This document shows positions 1 to 6,767 of a DNA stretch of 23,909 nucleotides, piece after piece (positions within the stretch are counted from its first letter, which is position 1; the number at the start of each line of letters is the position of its first letter). Where the stretch lies: positions 1 through 23,909 of the IMG/VR virus record IMGVR_UViG_3300020146_000025. One strand, written 5' to 3'. The translations under genes and the position numbers were made by a program. The notes under the pieces are model-generated. The model ran no database searches. It worked only from the letters and a program-made list of their open reading frames with translations, and had not been told where the DNA came from. The DNA comes from a virus.

Positions 1-1422
1 CTTGCCGCTGACGGTCTCACCAACTTTGACATATCCGGAACCGGTAGCCAGCATAGGCTGCGCGAACGGGCCTCCGAACGGCCGCTTGCCTCGAGCAAGC
101 CGGATCTCATCGATGGCCAGGATGCCATTCCTGACGTACCGGTCGTCGATCTTGGAGAGGGTGTCCGGATCCTGCTCCCTGTCGTCGATGAACACGAACT
201 CCAGGTCGCCCCATCCCATCAGCTCCAGTTCCTCGTCTACCATCCCCTTGATCCAGAGCTGGAAGGGAAGCATGCCCTCCTCAAGGGCACGGGAGCGAGA
301 AGAGGTCGAAGCCTGACGGTTGACGTGAGTGATGAAGGGCTCAGGTGAGACCGACATGACGAAGCAGATGATTCTGGCTAGCCACTCGTCATAGAGGTCC
401 TTCAGATCCATGCTCTTGACCTCTTCATACTTGAAGTTGCCTGGCATGAACCGAGCACGGCGCCTCTGAGAGGAGTTGCCCAACATCAGCTTGTCGAAGT
501 AGTCCTGGAACTCAGCTACTTGCTTCATTGTCCAGGACTCTGGAAGTCCTACGAACGCGTCAGGAGTCGATCCTGAGCGGTAGTACTCCAGCTGGTGCAG
601 AGCACGACGGATAGCGGTATTGATGGTGATGACGATCTGTTCCACCGGCGAGAAGCCATACACCCGATTGGTGCGTGGATTACGCACGATATAGTTCAGC
701 TCGTCCAGCGTAAAGTCCGCTGCAGGGACACCATGGAGCACCTGCTGAAAGGCAGGATCACCGGGATTTTTCGGTCGGCGTCCTGAGGCGTCGAGGAGGG
801 GGAGGATGGTGGCTCCGTCGATTGGCTCGAGGGAGTAGGGCTGCCCTCCAAGGGTCTTGCGTCTCCAGTAGCAAGCAGCGTCGATGACAAGCGAGTCCTC
901 GATGAGGAGCCGGATCCATTGCGCCCAGTTGTGTTCCCTATCGGGGCGCTTAAAGAGCTTGACGGCTGCGGTAATCTTGGCCTCGTCGCTTTCGCTGATC
1001 TCGATGCCATCAGGATTTGCATCCTTCCGCTTTACTTGGACGCCTTCCTTGAGCGGCGATGCAGCACGCACCATCCGAGGACGGATCGTCCAGTCGAGAG
1101 CCGCAATCTGCTCCTTGCGGGCTTCGATTACGGCGCGGAGAACATCGCAGCTATCAGCCAGAGCGCGAAGTTCGGCGAACCCGATAGCCTCGGCCGATCG
1201 GGGGTTGTAGTTGAGGTTCCAGCCTGTCTGGTAGTCAAACGCGCGCCCTTTGACGTCAGGAGGCGCGAAAGGCTCAAGAGGTTGCAGCGGACCAAACCAA
1301 GTAGTCTGGTCAATGCCTGAAATGGTGAACCTGGTGCGAACAGATCCGACTCGAGCGCGCTGCGAAACCAGGGCAGCCTGGCCGCTAAGAGAAGTCAGTC
1401 GTCCCTGTGTGGTATCGGGCAT
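1..1422 (-). CDS. HK97-type phage portal protein (partial, 3' end outside window)
   Basis: The 474 visible residues run without a stop to the window edge, so the C-terminus is missing. The portal forms the ring at the head vertex through which DNA is packaged and ejected. Family-type sequence includes HNWAQWIRLLIEDSLVID near residues 160-177, a segment with NRVYGFSPVEQIV in the middle, then FKYEEVKSMDLKDLYDEW and an ITHVNRQASTSS stretch. I read these as the usual order of an HK97/lambda-type portal. The ATG at 1422 starts one base beyond the stop of the upstream 75-residue gene, and its ribosome binding site is weak (GGTGG), which suggests translational coupling. Its position just downstream of the large terminase is the usual packaging gene order. 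The family call is confident; the exact subfamily was not tested. Confidence 0.85.
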   Translation of the reverse strand, partial: MPDTTQGRLTSLSGQAALVSQRARVGSVRTRFTISGIDQTTWFGPLQPLEPFAPPDVKGRAFDYQTGWNLNYNPRSAEAIGFAELRALADSCDVLRAVIEARKEQIAALDWTIRPRMVRAASPLKEGVQVKRKDANPDGIEISESDEAKITAAVKLFKRPDREHNWAQWIRLLIEDSLVIDAACYWRRKTLGGQPYSLEPIDGATILPLLDASGRRPKNPGDPAFQQVLHGVPAADFTLDELNYIVRNPRTNRVYGFSPVEQIVITINTAIRRALHQLEYYRSGSTPDAFVGLPESWTMKQVAEFQDYFDKLMLGNSSQRRRARFMPGNFKYEEVKSMDLKDLYDEWLARIICFVMSVSPEPFITHVNRQASTSSRSRALEEGMLPFQLWIKGMVDEELELMGWGDLEFVFIDDREQDPDTLSKIDDRYVRNGILAIDEIRLARGKRPFGGPFAQPMLATGSGYVKVGETVSGK

Positions 1423-1423
1423 G

Positions 1424-1651
1424 CTATGCCACCATCCGCAAATCGACGACTAGCTCGTCGGATTCCAGCTCAAGGAGGCGCATGCACTCCTCAAACTTGG
1501 AGATTTCGTCCAAGGTCATGGGCCTACTAGCCAAAAGAGCATCACGGACAGTGCCGTAAGCCTCAATTCCGGCCTGAGAGCCCAAAAATGCGGCGTCAAC
1601 CGCGCGAATTACCGAGGAAAGTGGCACAGAGCACGTCTCAGGCTGCGGCAT
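1424..1651 (-). CDS. Small hypothetical protein between terminase and portal
   Basis: This is a 75-residue protein starting MPQPETCS and ending DLRMVA. The ATG at 1651 has a strong AGGAGG about 7 bases upstream. That start lies inside the last codons of the terminase gene (a 14-base overlap), so the two are probably translationally coupled. The C-terminal half (TLDEISKFEECMRLLELESDELVVDL) looks helical and acidic. No family is recognised. Its place between large terminase and portal suggests a packaging or head accessory role, but this is inference from position only. An upstream extension to 1768 in the same frame is rejected because it would lie entirely within terminase coding sequence and has no ribosome binding site. 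Confidence 0.7.
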   Translation of the reverse strand: MPQPETCSVPLSSVIRAVDAAFLGSQAGIEAYGTVRDALLASRPMTLDEISKFEECMRLLELESDELVVDLRMVA

Positions 1652-3665
1652 TTGGCGCCTCCTGATCCTGTTTTGCCTTATTCCGCGCCTCCAACTCAGC
1701 TCTCTGGCGGTCAACTTCCGACTTGTAGTACTGCAGGAAGCCCTCACCTGCGAGGTAGGGGACAGCAAATGCGCAGATCAGCGAGTCACCCTTGTCAGGA
1801 GAGCGACCGATCCGCTTCTTGATGTCGCGTTTGTCCTCGATCTGGATGCCTCTCCTGGTCAATTTCCAGCGGGCACTCGTCAGATCGGCAAGCAATTCAG
1901 GATCGGGAGGAATCGCAAGGTCGAAACCATGGTCAGGATCTAGCGCTTCCCGGAGCTTCCACATGTGTTCCGAGCGAGCATTTGCGAACCCGAGCTTGCC
2001 TGACCGGTCCTTAGCAATGGAAGCCTCAGCCGGATTGATGGCAACGATGTTCAGACCTTCCATGCGACCGATGTCAACCGGCGAGGACCCGATAGTCGAC
2101 ACGTCCATATGGATGGGCCAAGCTTCGTAACCCAGCTGGATCAGCGTCTGCACGACGGCTACGCCCGTGGGGGTTTGCTTACCGGGCAAGCAAATCTGTG
2201 GGGCGAACCAGTTACCTCGGCGCTCGGTGAACACCGTGAAGTCGCGCCCGCCGCGCGAGATGTCAGCACCTACCGCACGGGCACCCGGCTCGTTTGCGCG
2301 CGCATCTGAGCCCAAATCCACACGTTCGCGCCGGAAATTCTCCAGATCCTTGACGAACAGAGGCAATCCCTCACGGGACGAACCCATGTCGATGGAAGCC
2401 AGGATCTCCTGCGGTGTCCTGTTGTCCAGTTCGGTCAGGTCGATGTGCACGTTTGGCTCTGTCACCAAAGATCGTGCGGCATCTATGCCTGCCGCGTTCG
2501 TCGGGGCCGAGGGTCCCAGTGTTGGTTGGGGGTTGCTTTGGTTGCTTTGGTTGGATCCGTTCCCGCTGGTCACGGCATCGCGGAGGGCTTTCGCGAGATC
2601 TTGTGCCTTTTTGATCTCCTGGGTCAGCTCCCACTTGCGGACGTAGGCCTCATATGTGGGGGCCCAGCGCGCCTGAGCTTTCTGTACCCAGGCAGTCGGG
2701 ATCACTTGCCACTCATTGTCGTCCTCACCCACGCCGAAATCACCCTTGAGCATGCGCGAGCGCAAGGGCTCAGGCAGCTGCTGCAGGGTGGCTCGGTAAC
2801 CGGCTTCCATCAGATACCGGTTGTTCTCCACGAAGGAACGGATGAAGGTGCGCGATTTGGCCGTGCAATACTCCGGCTTGCCCTCGTTATCCATGATGGG
2901 GTTGCCATCATAGTCGGTCAGCGGATAGTCACCTGGGCCAGGAACTTCCTCATCCTCACCTGCTCCGTTGACGATATACCATCGGAGCTCGCCAGGCTTT
3001 GCAGGGTTTGGATGAGTTGGGTCGATCCAAGGGGCCCACCGCTTGACGACCCAGTAGCCCTCAGCGTCCGTAGGCGGGTTTCCAGCAGCCACAACGCGCG
3101 TGCGCTGGTTCCTCTTGGCGGCTGAGGAGGGCCGATTCCATCCGATGAGGAACCGGTACTGAGTCTCGGTGAAGTGGGTGATCTCGTCAAACCCGCAGAG
3201 GTCATGAGGGCGCCCCTGATACTTCTGCTTGTCCTCCTCGTGCTGGCAGGCACCAAACTCTACCACCTGGCCCGAGGGGAACTGCTCCGTGGGGTATATC
3301 CGCCAGAGCTCATCGCCTCCGTTGTACTTGCCGAGCTTTCCGTAGATCTGGTTCGCCCGCTCGCGGATGCCCTTGAGCTGCGGGTACTCACGGCGGAAGA
3401 TGATCGAGGTGTGGTGCTCTCCGATGGCGAGCCCTAGGATGAGGTCCGTTTTGCCTCCGCCGGCGGCTCCTCCGTAGAAGAGCTCGTCTGCTTGGCAGTA
3501 GTATGCCTCGGTTTGAGGCCCTTCCTGCGGGATCCACGCACCGATAGGCATGGAGAGCAGCAGGGAATCGATCTCAGCCAGCTCTTGGGGCGTCATCCAA
3601 GCCTGGAGCGAAGCCACGTTCTTGAGAACGTCAAGCTGGGAGTGAGCGTGCATGGGGAGGCTCAT
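1638..3665 (-). CDS. terL: Phage terminase large subunit (ATPase plus nuclease) with a long interdomain insertion
   Basis: This 675-residue protein is the packaging motor that cuts concatemeric DNA and pumps it into the prohead. The ATPase domain shows Walker A GGAAGGGKT (residues 65-73), Walker B with the catalytic Glu in LCGFDEITHF (156-165) and a coupling motif VAAGNP (192-197). The RNase H-like nuclease shows acidic residues at GADISRGG (D468), HMDVST (D521) and SPDKGDSL (D624/D627). Between WVQKAQARW (about 326-334) and D468 lie about 130 residues, far more than the short linker usual in the family. That stretch contains a low-complexity NQSNQSNPQPT tract (372-382). The ATG overlaps the upstream stop codon as TAATG, indicating translational coupling with the 533-residue gene. 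Function is secure; the role of the insertion is unknown. Confidence 0.96.
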   Translation of the reverse strand: MSLPMHAHSQLDVLKNVASLQAWMTPQELAEIDSLLLSMPIGAWIPQEGPQTEAYYCQADELFYGGAAGGGKTDLILGLAIGEHHTSIIFRREYPQLKGIRERANQIYGKLGKYNGGDELWRIYPTEQFPSGQVVEFGACQHEEDKQKYQGRPHDLCGFDEITHFTETQYRFLIGWNRPSSAAKRNQRTRVVAAGNPPTDAEGYWVVKRWAPWIDPTHPNPAKPGELRWYIVNGAGEDEEVPGPGDYPLTDYDGNPIMDNEGKPEYCTAKSRTFIRSFVENNRYLMEAGYRATLQQLPEPLRSRMLKGDFGVGEDDNEWQVIPTAWVQKAQARWAPTYEAYVRKWELTQEIKKAQDLAKALRDAVTSGNGSNQSNQSNPQPTLGPSAPTNAAGIDAARSLVTEPNVHIDLTELDNRTPQEILASIDMGSSREGLPLFVKDLENFRRERVDLGSDARANEPGARAVGADISRGGRDFTVFTERRGNWFAPQICLPGKQTPTGVAVVQTLIQLGYEAWPIHMDVSTIGSSPVDIGRMEGLNIVAINPAEASIAKDRSGKLGFANARSEHMWKLREALDPDHGFDLAIPPDPELLADLTSARWKLTRRGIQIEDKRDIKKRIGRSPDKGDSLICAFAVPYLAGEGFLQYYKSEVDRQRAELEARNKAKQDQEAPNAAA

Positions 3666-5266
3666 TAGGCCGCCCCTGCTTGACGCGCGCGAGCCGTGTC
3701 GATGATCTTGGCAATACGCTCGATCCGATCCTGCTCACTCATGAGTGGCTTGCCGTTCGGCCCAACTGCCCCACCGCTGGCGGACGCGGATGGTACGGTT
3801 CCTGCCTGGGATCCGCGCTTGCTTGTTGGATCCGGGTTGGTAAGGGCTGCCATCAAGGCCGGCAGATCGCCTAGGCTTGCTCCCTCGTTGGTACCTGCCG
3901 GGGAGTCCACTAAGGATCCCAGTAGCTTCGGGATGTTGAACTCGGCAGGCGCAGCGGCCTGACGCCCGACAGACACACGTTGCAAGCCGGTGACGAGTTT
4001 CAGGAGGTCGATCAACGCCTTCGGCGTCATGTCCTTCCAGAACCGCGCATTCCCGTGTGCGTCCGCGCCATCACCGCGGCCACCGATGAACTCCATCACC
4101 TTGGCATAGAGCCGGTTGGAGTCCAGCAGGTGCTGGTTCTCTATCTGGATGGCTGCGATCTCACGGGCTCGAGAGGCGTCCTCGAGGTGGTACAGATCGT
4201 ACGCTCGCGCCCGTGCGTGCCAGCAATACAGGTGGTACCAGTCCTGGATCTCCTGGCGGGTCGCTCCGAGCCCTTCCTTCTGCAGCTGCCGCACGCGGAA
4301 GAGATCACTCGGGTCTGCAGCCGTCGTGCGTAGGAACCCGCCGTTGGTGATCGATCCTAGCTGGTTCGAGTCCTCGCCAAACTGCTGGGGGTTACTAGCG
4401 ACAGGAACCTGAGCATCAGAGGAGCTACGACGGCCATCACCCGCACTTGTCCCTGCCCGTGCTCCTGTCGCCGTAACAGCAGACTTAGGATCACCTCCTC
4501 CCGCTATGACAGTGAAGCCATGCGAACGGTAGTTCGCGTTGAGGGGAGAGTCCAGAGGGATCCCGGACCCCTCTGGGTTGGACTGAGTTGGGTCGGCAGA
4601 CTCTGCTTCAGCCTCGGCTGCTGCCCTTAGGGACAGTCGAGCCTTAGCGATCTTGGTCTGTGTGGGAAGGCTCTCAGCAAGACGGTACGTGTGTCGCTGC
4701 CCTGAGGCACCTTGATCCAGATAGGCTTGGAACGCAAGGTAGGCATCCAGCGGTTCGTAGTCCAGCTGAGCCCAAATAGGAGTCCCATCAGGAAGGACAG
4801 GGTACCCGAGATCCCAAGTGAGGTGCAGAGCTGCGTGATGTAGCGCGTCTTGATGGATCACCATGATCCAGTCAAGTCCGCCTGGCTGCTCGAACAGCTT
4901 TGGCGTGGGGTTGGTTGGGTTGGTTGGATTGGCTGGGGGGCTCCCAACACTTTCGGACGCGGGCAGTACGGATGCGTCTTCGCCGACTCCTTCCCGGCTC
5001 CTCGCCAGGTCTAGTTTAAGACCTGGTTTGGGTTCAGGTTCAGTTGTCTTTGCTTGCGCACTGCCTTGGCTACCGGAAGTCGCCGAGGTAGGAGTGGATG
5101 GTTGGGGCTGATTGGGAGCCGCGCCCCCTACTGGAGTACCCAGTTTGGTCGGCGGGAGCCATCCACGAACCGCCGACGTAGCGTCAATCAGGTCTGCTCG
5201 ATAGAGAAGAGTCGGAAGCCCGAGGGAGTTACGCGGAGCCCGCCTCATCGCCTCACGGACGACCAT
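3665..5266 (-). CDS. Large multidomain protein upstream of terminase; possible small-terminase-like or packaging accessory
   Basis: This 533-residue protein is built of short ordered blocks joined by Pro/Thr/Ser/Asn/Gly-rich linkers. Block 1 (about 1-45) contains SLGLPTLLYRADLIDA. Block 2 (about 125-225) contains DWIMVIHQDALHHAALHLTW and ends in an Ala/Glu-rich helix. Block 3 (about 320-435) contains RQLQKEGLGATRQEIQDWYH, a helical middle and WKDMTPKALIDLLKLV. Linkers include PANPTNPTNPTPK (111-123). Position directly before terL, and the HTH-like look of QLQKEGLGATRQEIQDW, would fit a terminase small subunit or DNA-recognition factor, but no known family was recognised and it is much longer than usual small terminases. 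The start at 5266 has only a weak ribosome binding site; the ATG at 5248 is an alternative. Confidence 0.75.
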   Translation of the reverse strand: MVVREAMRRAPRNSLGLPTLLYRADLIDATSAVRGWLPPTKLGTPVGGAAPNQPQPSTPTSATSGSQGSAQAKTTEPEPKPGLKLDLARSREGVGEDASVLPASESVGSPPANPTNPTNPTPKLFEQPGGLDWIMVIHQDALHHAALHLTWDLGYPVLPDGTPIWAQLDYEPLDAYLAFQAYLDQGASGQRHTYRLAESLPTQTKIAKARLSLRAAAEAEAESADPTQSNPEGSGIPLDSPLNANYRSHGFTVIAGGGDPKSAVTATGARAGTSAGDGRRSSSDAQVPVASNPQQFGEDSNQLGSITNGGFLRTTAADPSDLFRVRQLQKEGLGATRQEIQDWYHLYCWHARARAYDLYHLEDASRAREIAAIQIENQHLLDSNRLYAKVMEFIGGRGDGADAHGNARFWKDMTPKALIDLLKLVTGLQRVSVGRQAAAPAEFNIPKLLGSLVDSPAGTNEGASLGDLPALMAALTNPDPTSKRGSQAGTVPSASASGGAVGPNGKPLMSEQDRIERIAKIIDTARARQAGAA

Positions 5267-5282
5267 CGCCCGCGTGACTTTG

Positions 5283-5300
5283 AAGCCCGCAGACGGGCTT
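5283..5300. other. Perfect inverted repeat between two leftward genes
   Basis: AAGCCCG and CGGGCTT (7-bp arms) flank a CAGA loop in the gap between the 91-residue gene and the 533-residue gene. It would form a GC-rich hairpin in the leftward transcript just upstream of the start at 5266. There is no following T-tract on either strand, so it is more likely an mRNA-stabilising or attenuating hairpin than an intrinsic terminator. Confidence 0.5.
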
Positions 5301-5337
5301 GAGCTAGGTGTGGAGCCCTCGGGGGTGGAGATGGGAG

Positions 5338-5613
5338 TTACTCCGCCTCTTGTGCGAACTTCTTGGGGAAGACCTTGATGTCCACCTGAGAGTACTCGTA
5401 GTTCCCGCCGCCTGGGCCGTCGACGCAGAGGTGCCCCTGTGCGAAGACGTAGATCCCCTGCTGGTGAGGCGCCAAGGATTCGTCGCGCACGCCTGTGATG
5501 GCCTGGCGGATGACATCCTTGATCAAGGCCGGAGCAGTCACCTTGGTGGCGTCATCCAGGTACTTGATAGCCGCTTCCTTCGTGCGGGCGAAGTACTCGA
5601 AGCTGAATGACAT
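5338..5613 (-). CDS. Hypothetical protein, first gene of the leftward operon
   Basis: This 91-residue protein starts MSFSFEYFARTKEAAIKYLDD and ends FPKKFAQEAE. The ATG at 5613 is chosen over the upstream in-frame ATG at 5661 because AAGAGG lies about 9 bases before it and because the -10 box of the leftward promoter (5652-5657) overlaps the longer start. An N-terminal helical half (KEAAIKYLDDATKVTAPALIKDVIRQAI) is followed by a Gly-rich segment and a beta-like end with YVFAQGHLCVDGPGGGNYEY. No family is recognised. As the first gene after the leftward promoter it precedes all packaging genes. Function unknown. Confidence 0.75.
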   Translation of the reverse strand: MSFSFEYFARTKEAAIKYLDDATKVTAPALIKDVIRQAITGVRDESLAPHQQGIYVFAQGHLCVDGPGGGNYEYSQVDIKVFPKKFAQEAE

Positions 5614-5651
5614 GTGATCGAGCCTCTTGTGGTCTTCTGAGCTTAGACCAT

Positions 5652-5680
5652 ATTGTACCATAGAATCTTGGGGAAATCAA
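5652..5680 (-). promoter_or_regulatory. Leftward promoter for packaging/structural genes
   Basis: On the minus strand TTGATT (5680-5675) and TACAAT (5657-5652) are 17 bp apart. The sequence after the -10 box, GGTCTAAGCTCAGAAG, resembles the motif following the rightward promoters (GGTGTAAGCTGAGAG), so I place it in the same promoter family. It sits about 40 bases before the start of the first leftward gene. Confidence 0.75.
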
Positions 5681-5723
5681 GGAAATTCTTGTAGGTCCTC
5701 AAAGAATTTCCTGTAGGGCGGCT

Positions 5724-5823
5724 AATGTGCCCCATAGACTGGGGAATGTGTGTTTTGTTAATTGCCGCCAGGCAAATGTGCCCATACGCTGGGAGAATAC
5801 GTGTTTTGTCGAGTGCCTCCAGG
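5724..5823. repeat. Two imperfect direct repeats, 51-bp period, each with a small dyad
   Basis: Copy 1 begins at 5724 and copy 2 at 5775, both with AATGTG. Shared blocks are AATGTG, CCCATA, CTGGG, GTGTTTTGT and the end CCAGG. Each copy contains a short inverted repeat: CCCCA-tagac-TGGGG in copy 1 (5730-5744) and CCCA-tacgc-TGGG in copy 2. The pair lies between the divergent leftward and rightward promoters, which suggests binding sites for a regulator or replication initiator. No protein is identified as the binder. Confidence 0.7.
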
Positions 5824-5841
5824 TCCTGGGACATCCTTACA

Positions 5842-5861
5842 ACATGAACTTTTTTTCATGT
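5842..5861. promoter_or_regulatory. Perfect 7-bp dyad next to the first rightward promoter (candidate operator)
   Basis: ACATGAA (5842-5848) and TTCATGT (5855-5861) are perfect inverted arms separated by CTTTTT. The dyad ends about 24 bases upstream of the -10 box at 5885, covering or abutting where the -35 box would sit. This is the typical location of a repressor or activator site. The binder is unknown. Confidence 0.5.
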
Positions 5862-5905
5862 GTGGCTGTTTGCGTGTTGCGCTATATTATAGTTGTAAGT
5901 TGATG
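5861..5905 (+). promoter_or_regulatory. First rightward early promoter
   Basis: TATTAT at 5885-5890 within GCTATATTATAG aligns with GCTATATAATAT of the 6814 promoter. It is followed by GTTGTAAGTTGATGAGA, matching the motif that follows the other promoters. There is no good -35 box 18 bp upstream (TGTGGC), unlike the other copies, so this promoter may need an activator or be tuned by the adjacent dyad. Confidence 0.65.
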
Positions 5906-5940
5906 AGATGGTTCATCAACAAGAGCGAGAGGAACACATC

Positions 5941-6177
5941 ATGACCACCACTGCGAAGTCTGAGATCGTCGTCGATGCACTGTCTGAGTTCGGTCCGGAG
6001 GTCATCAAGACTGAGGCCACGATCGATCTCTCCAAGTACGCCCACCTCAACACCAGCGGTAAGATTCGCGCGATGGCTGCTGATGGGTACCAGCGGAACG
6101 CGATCGCCAAGGCGCTGGGCAAGCGCTACCAGCACGTCCGGAACGTCCTCCTGACCCCACTGAAGCGCGCCCAGTAA
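5941..6177 (+). CDS. Small HTH-like protein, early paralog 1
   Basis: This 78-residue protein contains DLSKYAHLNTSGKIRAMAAD, then GYQRNAIAKALGKRYQHVRN and a basic end. The segment KIRAMAADGYQRNAIAKALGKRYQHVRNV reads as a helix-turn-helix, with ADGYQRNAIAKALG as the turn region. It is clearly homologous to the protein at 7522-7899 and more distantly to that at 20822-21238. The start at 5941 follows GAGAGGAA at good spacing; an in-frame ATG at 5908 lacks one and lies too near the promoter. It is the first gene after the rightward early promoter and is followed directly by hammerhead ribozyme 1. A DNA-binding regulatory role is likely but not shown. Confidence 0.85.
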   Translation: MTTTAKSEIVVDALSEFGPEVIKTEATIDLSKYAHLNTSGKIRAMAADGYQRNAIAKALGKRYQHVRNVLLTPLKRAQ

Positions 6178-6181
6178 GACA

Positions 6182-6240
6182 GGTCGAAACAGGGATCCGT
6201 GCGATCCCTGTCTGCCCGTCAGGCGGGCACTGAGGAGACC
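6182..6240 (+). ncRNA. Type II hammerhead ribozyme 1
   Basis: Stem II is open to the flanks: GGTC (6182-6185) pairs with GACC (6237-6240). The core GAA (6186-6188) is followed by A6189, which pairs with T6211. Stem III is CAGGGATC/GATCCCTG (6190-6197/6203-6210, loop CGTGC). Predicted cleavage follows C6212. Stem I is TGCCCG/CGGGCA (6213-6218/6224-6229, loop TCAGG), then core CTGAGGA (6230-6236). Every conserved hammerhead position (CUGANGA, GAAA, UH) is present. It lies between the genes at 5941 and 6244, and GAGGAG at 6232-6237 is also the ribosome binding site of the latter. Cleavage would leave the upstream mRNA ending in the stem III hairpin and the downstream mRNA starting in the stem I hairpin. 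Confidence 0.93.
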
Positions 6241-6243
6241 AAG

Positions 6244-6420
6244 ATGCTTGAGGCGATCCAAAACCACTCCAACCCGGAGGGCCTATTCTGGCACCTCATG
6301 CTGGCGGCCTCGGTCGTCGTCACGGTCGTCCTGTTCTACGGGTACCTGATCTATGATGTCGTGTCACGCCGGATGGCCAAGCGGAACCGCCGCAACCGCC
6401 GCCGGACCAATCGGAGGTAA
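6244..6420 (+). CDS. Small membrane protein downstream of hammerhead 1
   Basis: This 58-residue protein has one predicted transmembrane helix, residues about 14-40 (LFWHLMLAASVVVTVVLFYG onward), and a very basic tail (KRNRRNRRRTNRR). By the positive-inside rule the tail should be cytoplasmic. Its ribosome binding site GAGGAG (6232-6237) is part of the catalytic core of hammerhead ribozyme 1. The next gene starts 2 bases after its stop. Function unknown; a small early membrane protein with an RNA- or lipid-interacting tail is possible. Confidence 0.8.
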   Translation: MLEAIQNHSNPEGLFWHLMLAASVVVTVVLFYGYLIYDVVSRRMAKRNRRNRRRTNRR

Positions 6421-6422
6421 CC

Positions 6423-6749
6423 ATGTCCTACAATCGTGCTATGACTAAGGTCCTGGAGGCCCTAGGGCTTAACCCGGACCGCCACCTCCCCCGGGAGGGC
6501 CATCCCCGGACGACCATCCTGGACTTCCCGGACTGGAGGGGGAAGCCCATGTTCTACGCCGCCTCTACCTCCCAGGCGAGGTCCGTCATGGTCTGGGTCT
6601 CCCCGGCCAAGGTGGGACGTACCTACAAGTCCTCCCAACACCGGGTCATGTGCGAATGCCCGCACTGCGGGGACGTCCTATCCGCCGGGCGGCTCCACCA
6701 GCACGTAGGGACCGACCGGTGCTACCAGAACTGGAGGCGCAGCCCCTGA
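6423..6749 (+). CDS. Hypothetical protein with C-terminal zinc-finger-like motif
   Basis: This 108-residue protein carries CECPHCGDVLSAGRLHQHVG followed by TDRC near its C-terminus. C79, C82, H92 or H94, and C100 look like a zinc site of C2H2/C2HC type. The N-terminal part (ILDFPDWRGKPMFYAASTSQ) looks beta-rich. GGAGG lies 4 bases before the ATG; an internal ATG at 6441 is an alternative but has no better site. It is coupled to the membrane protein gene upstream and ends the first early transcription unit. Possibly nucleic-acid binding; family not recognised. Confidence 0.78.
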   Translation: MSYNRAMTKVLEALGLNPDRHLPREGHPRTTILDFPDWRGKPMFYAASTSQARSVMVWVSPAKVGRTYKSSQHRVMCECPHCGDVLSAGRLHQHVGTDRCYQNWRRSP

Positions 6750-6767
6750 CGCCCGCAATAAACGCCT

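Noticed and set aside
2167-3125. Long plus-strand frames opposite terminase
   Set aside because: They are antisense shadows of the terminase gene; no ribosome binding site or promoter supports them.
5724-5823. CRISPR-like tandem repeat
   Set aside because: Only two copies, imperfect and without spacer structure; better explained as regulatory repeats.
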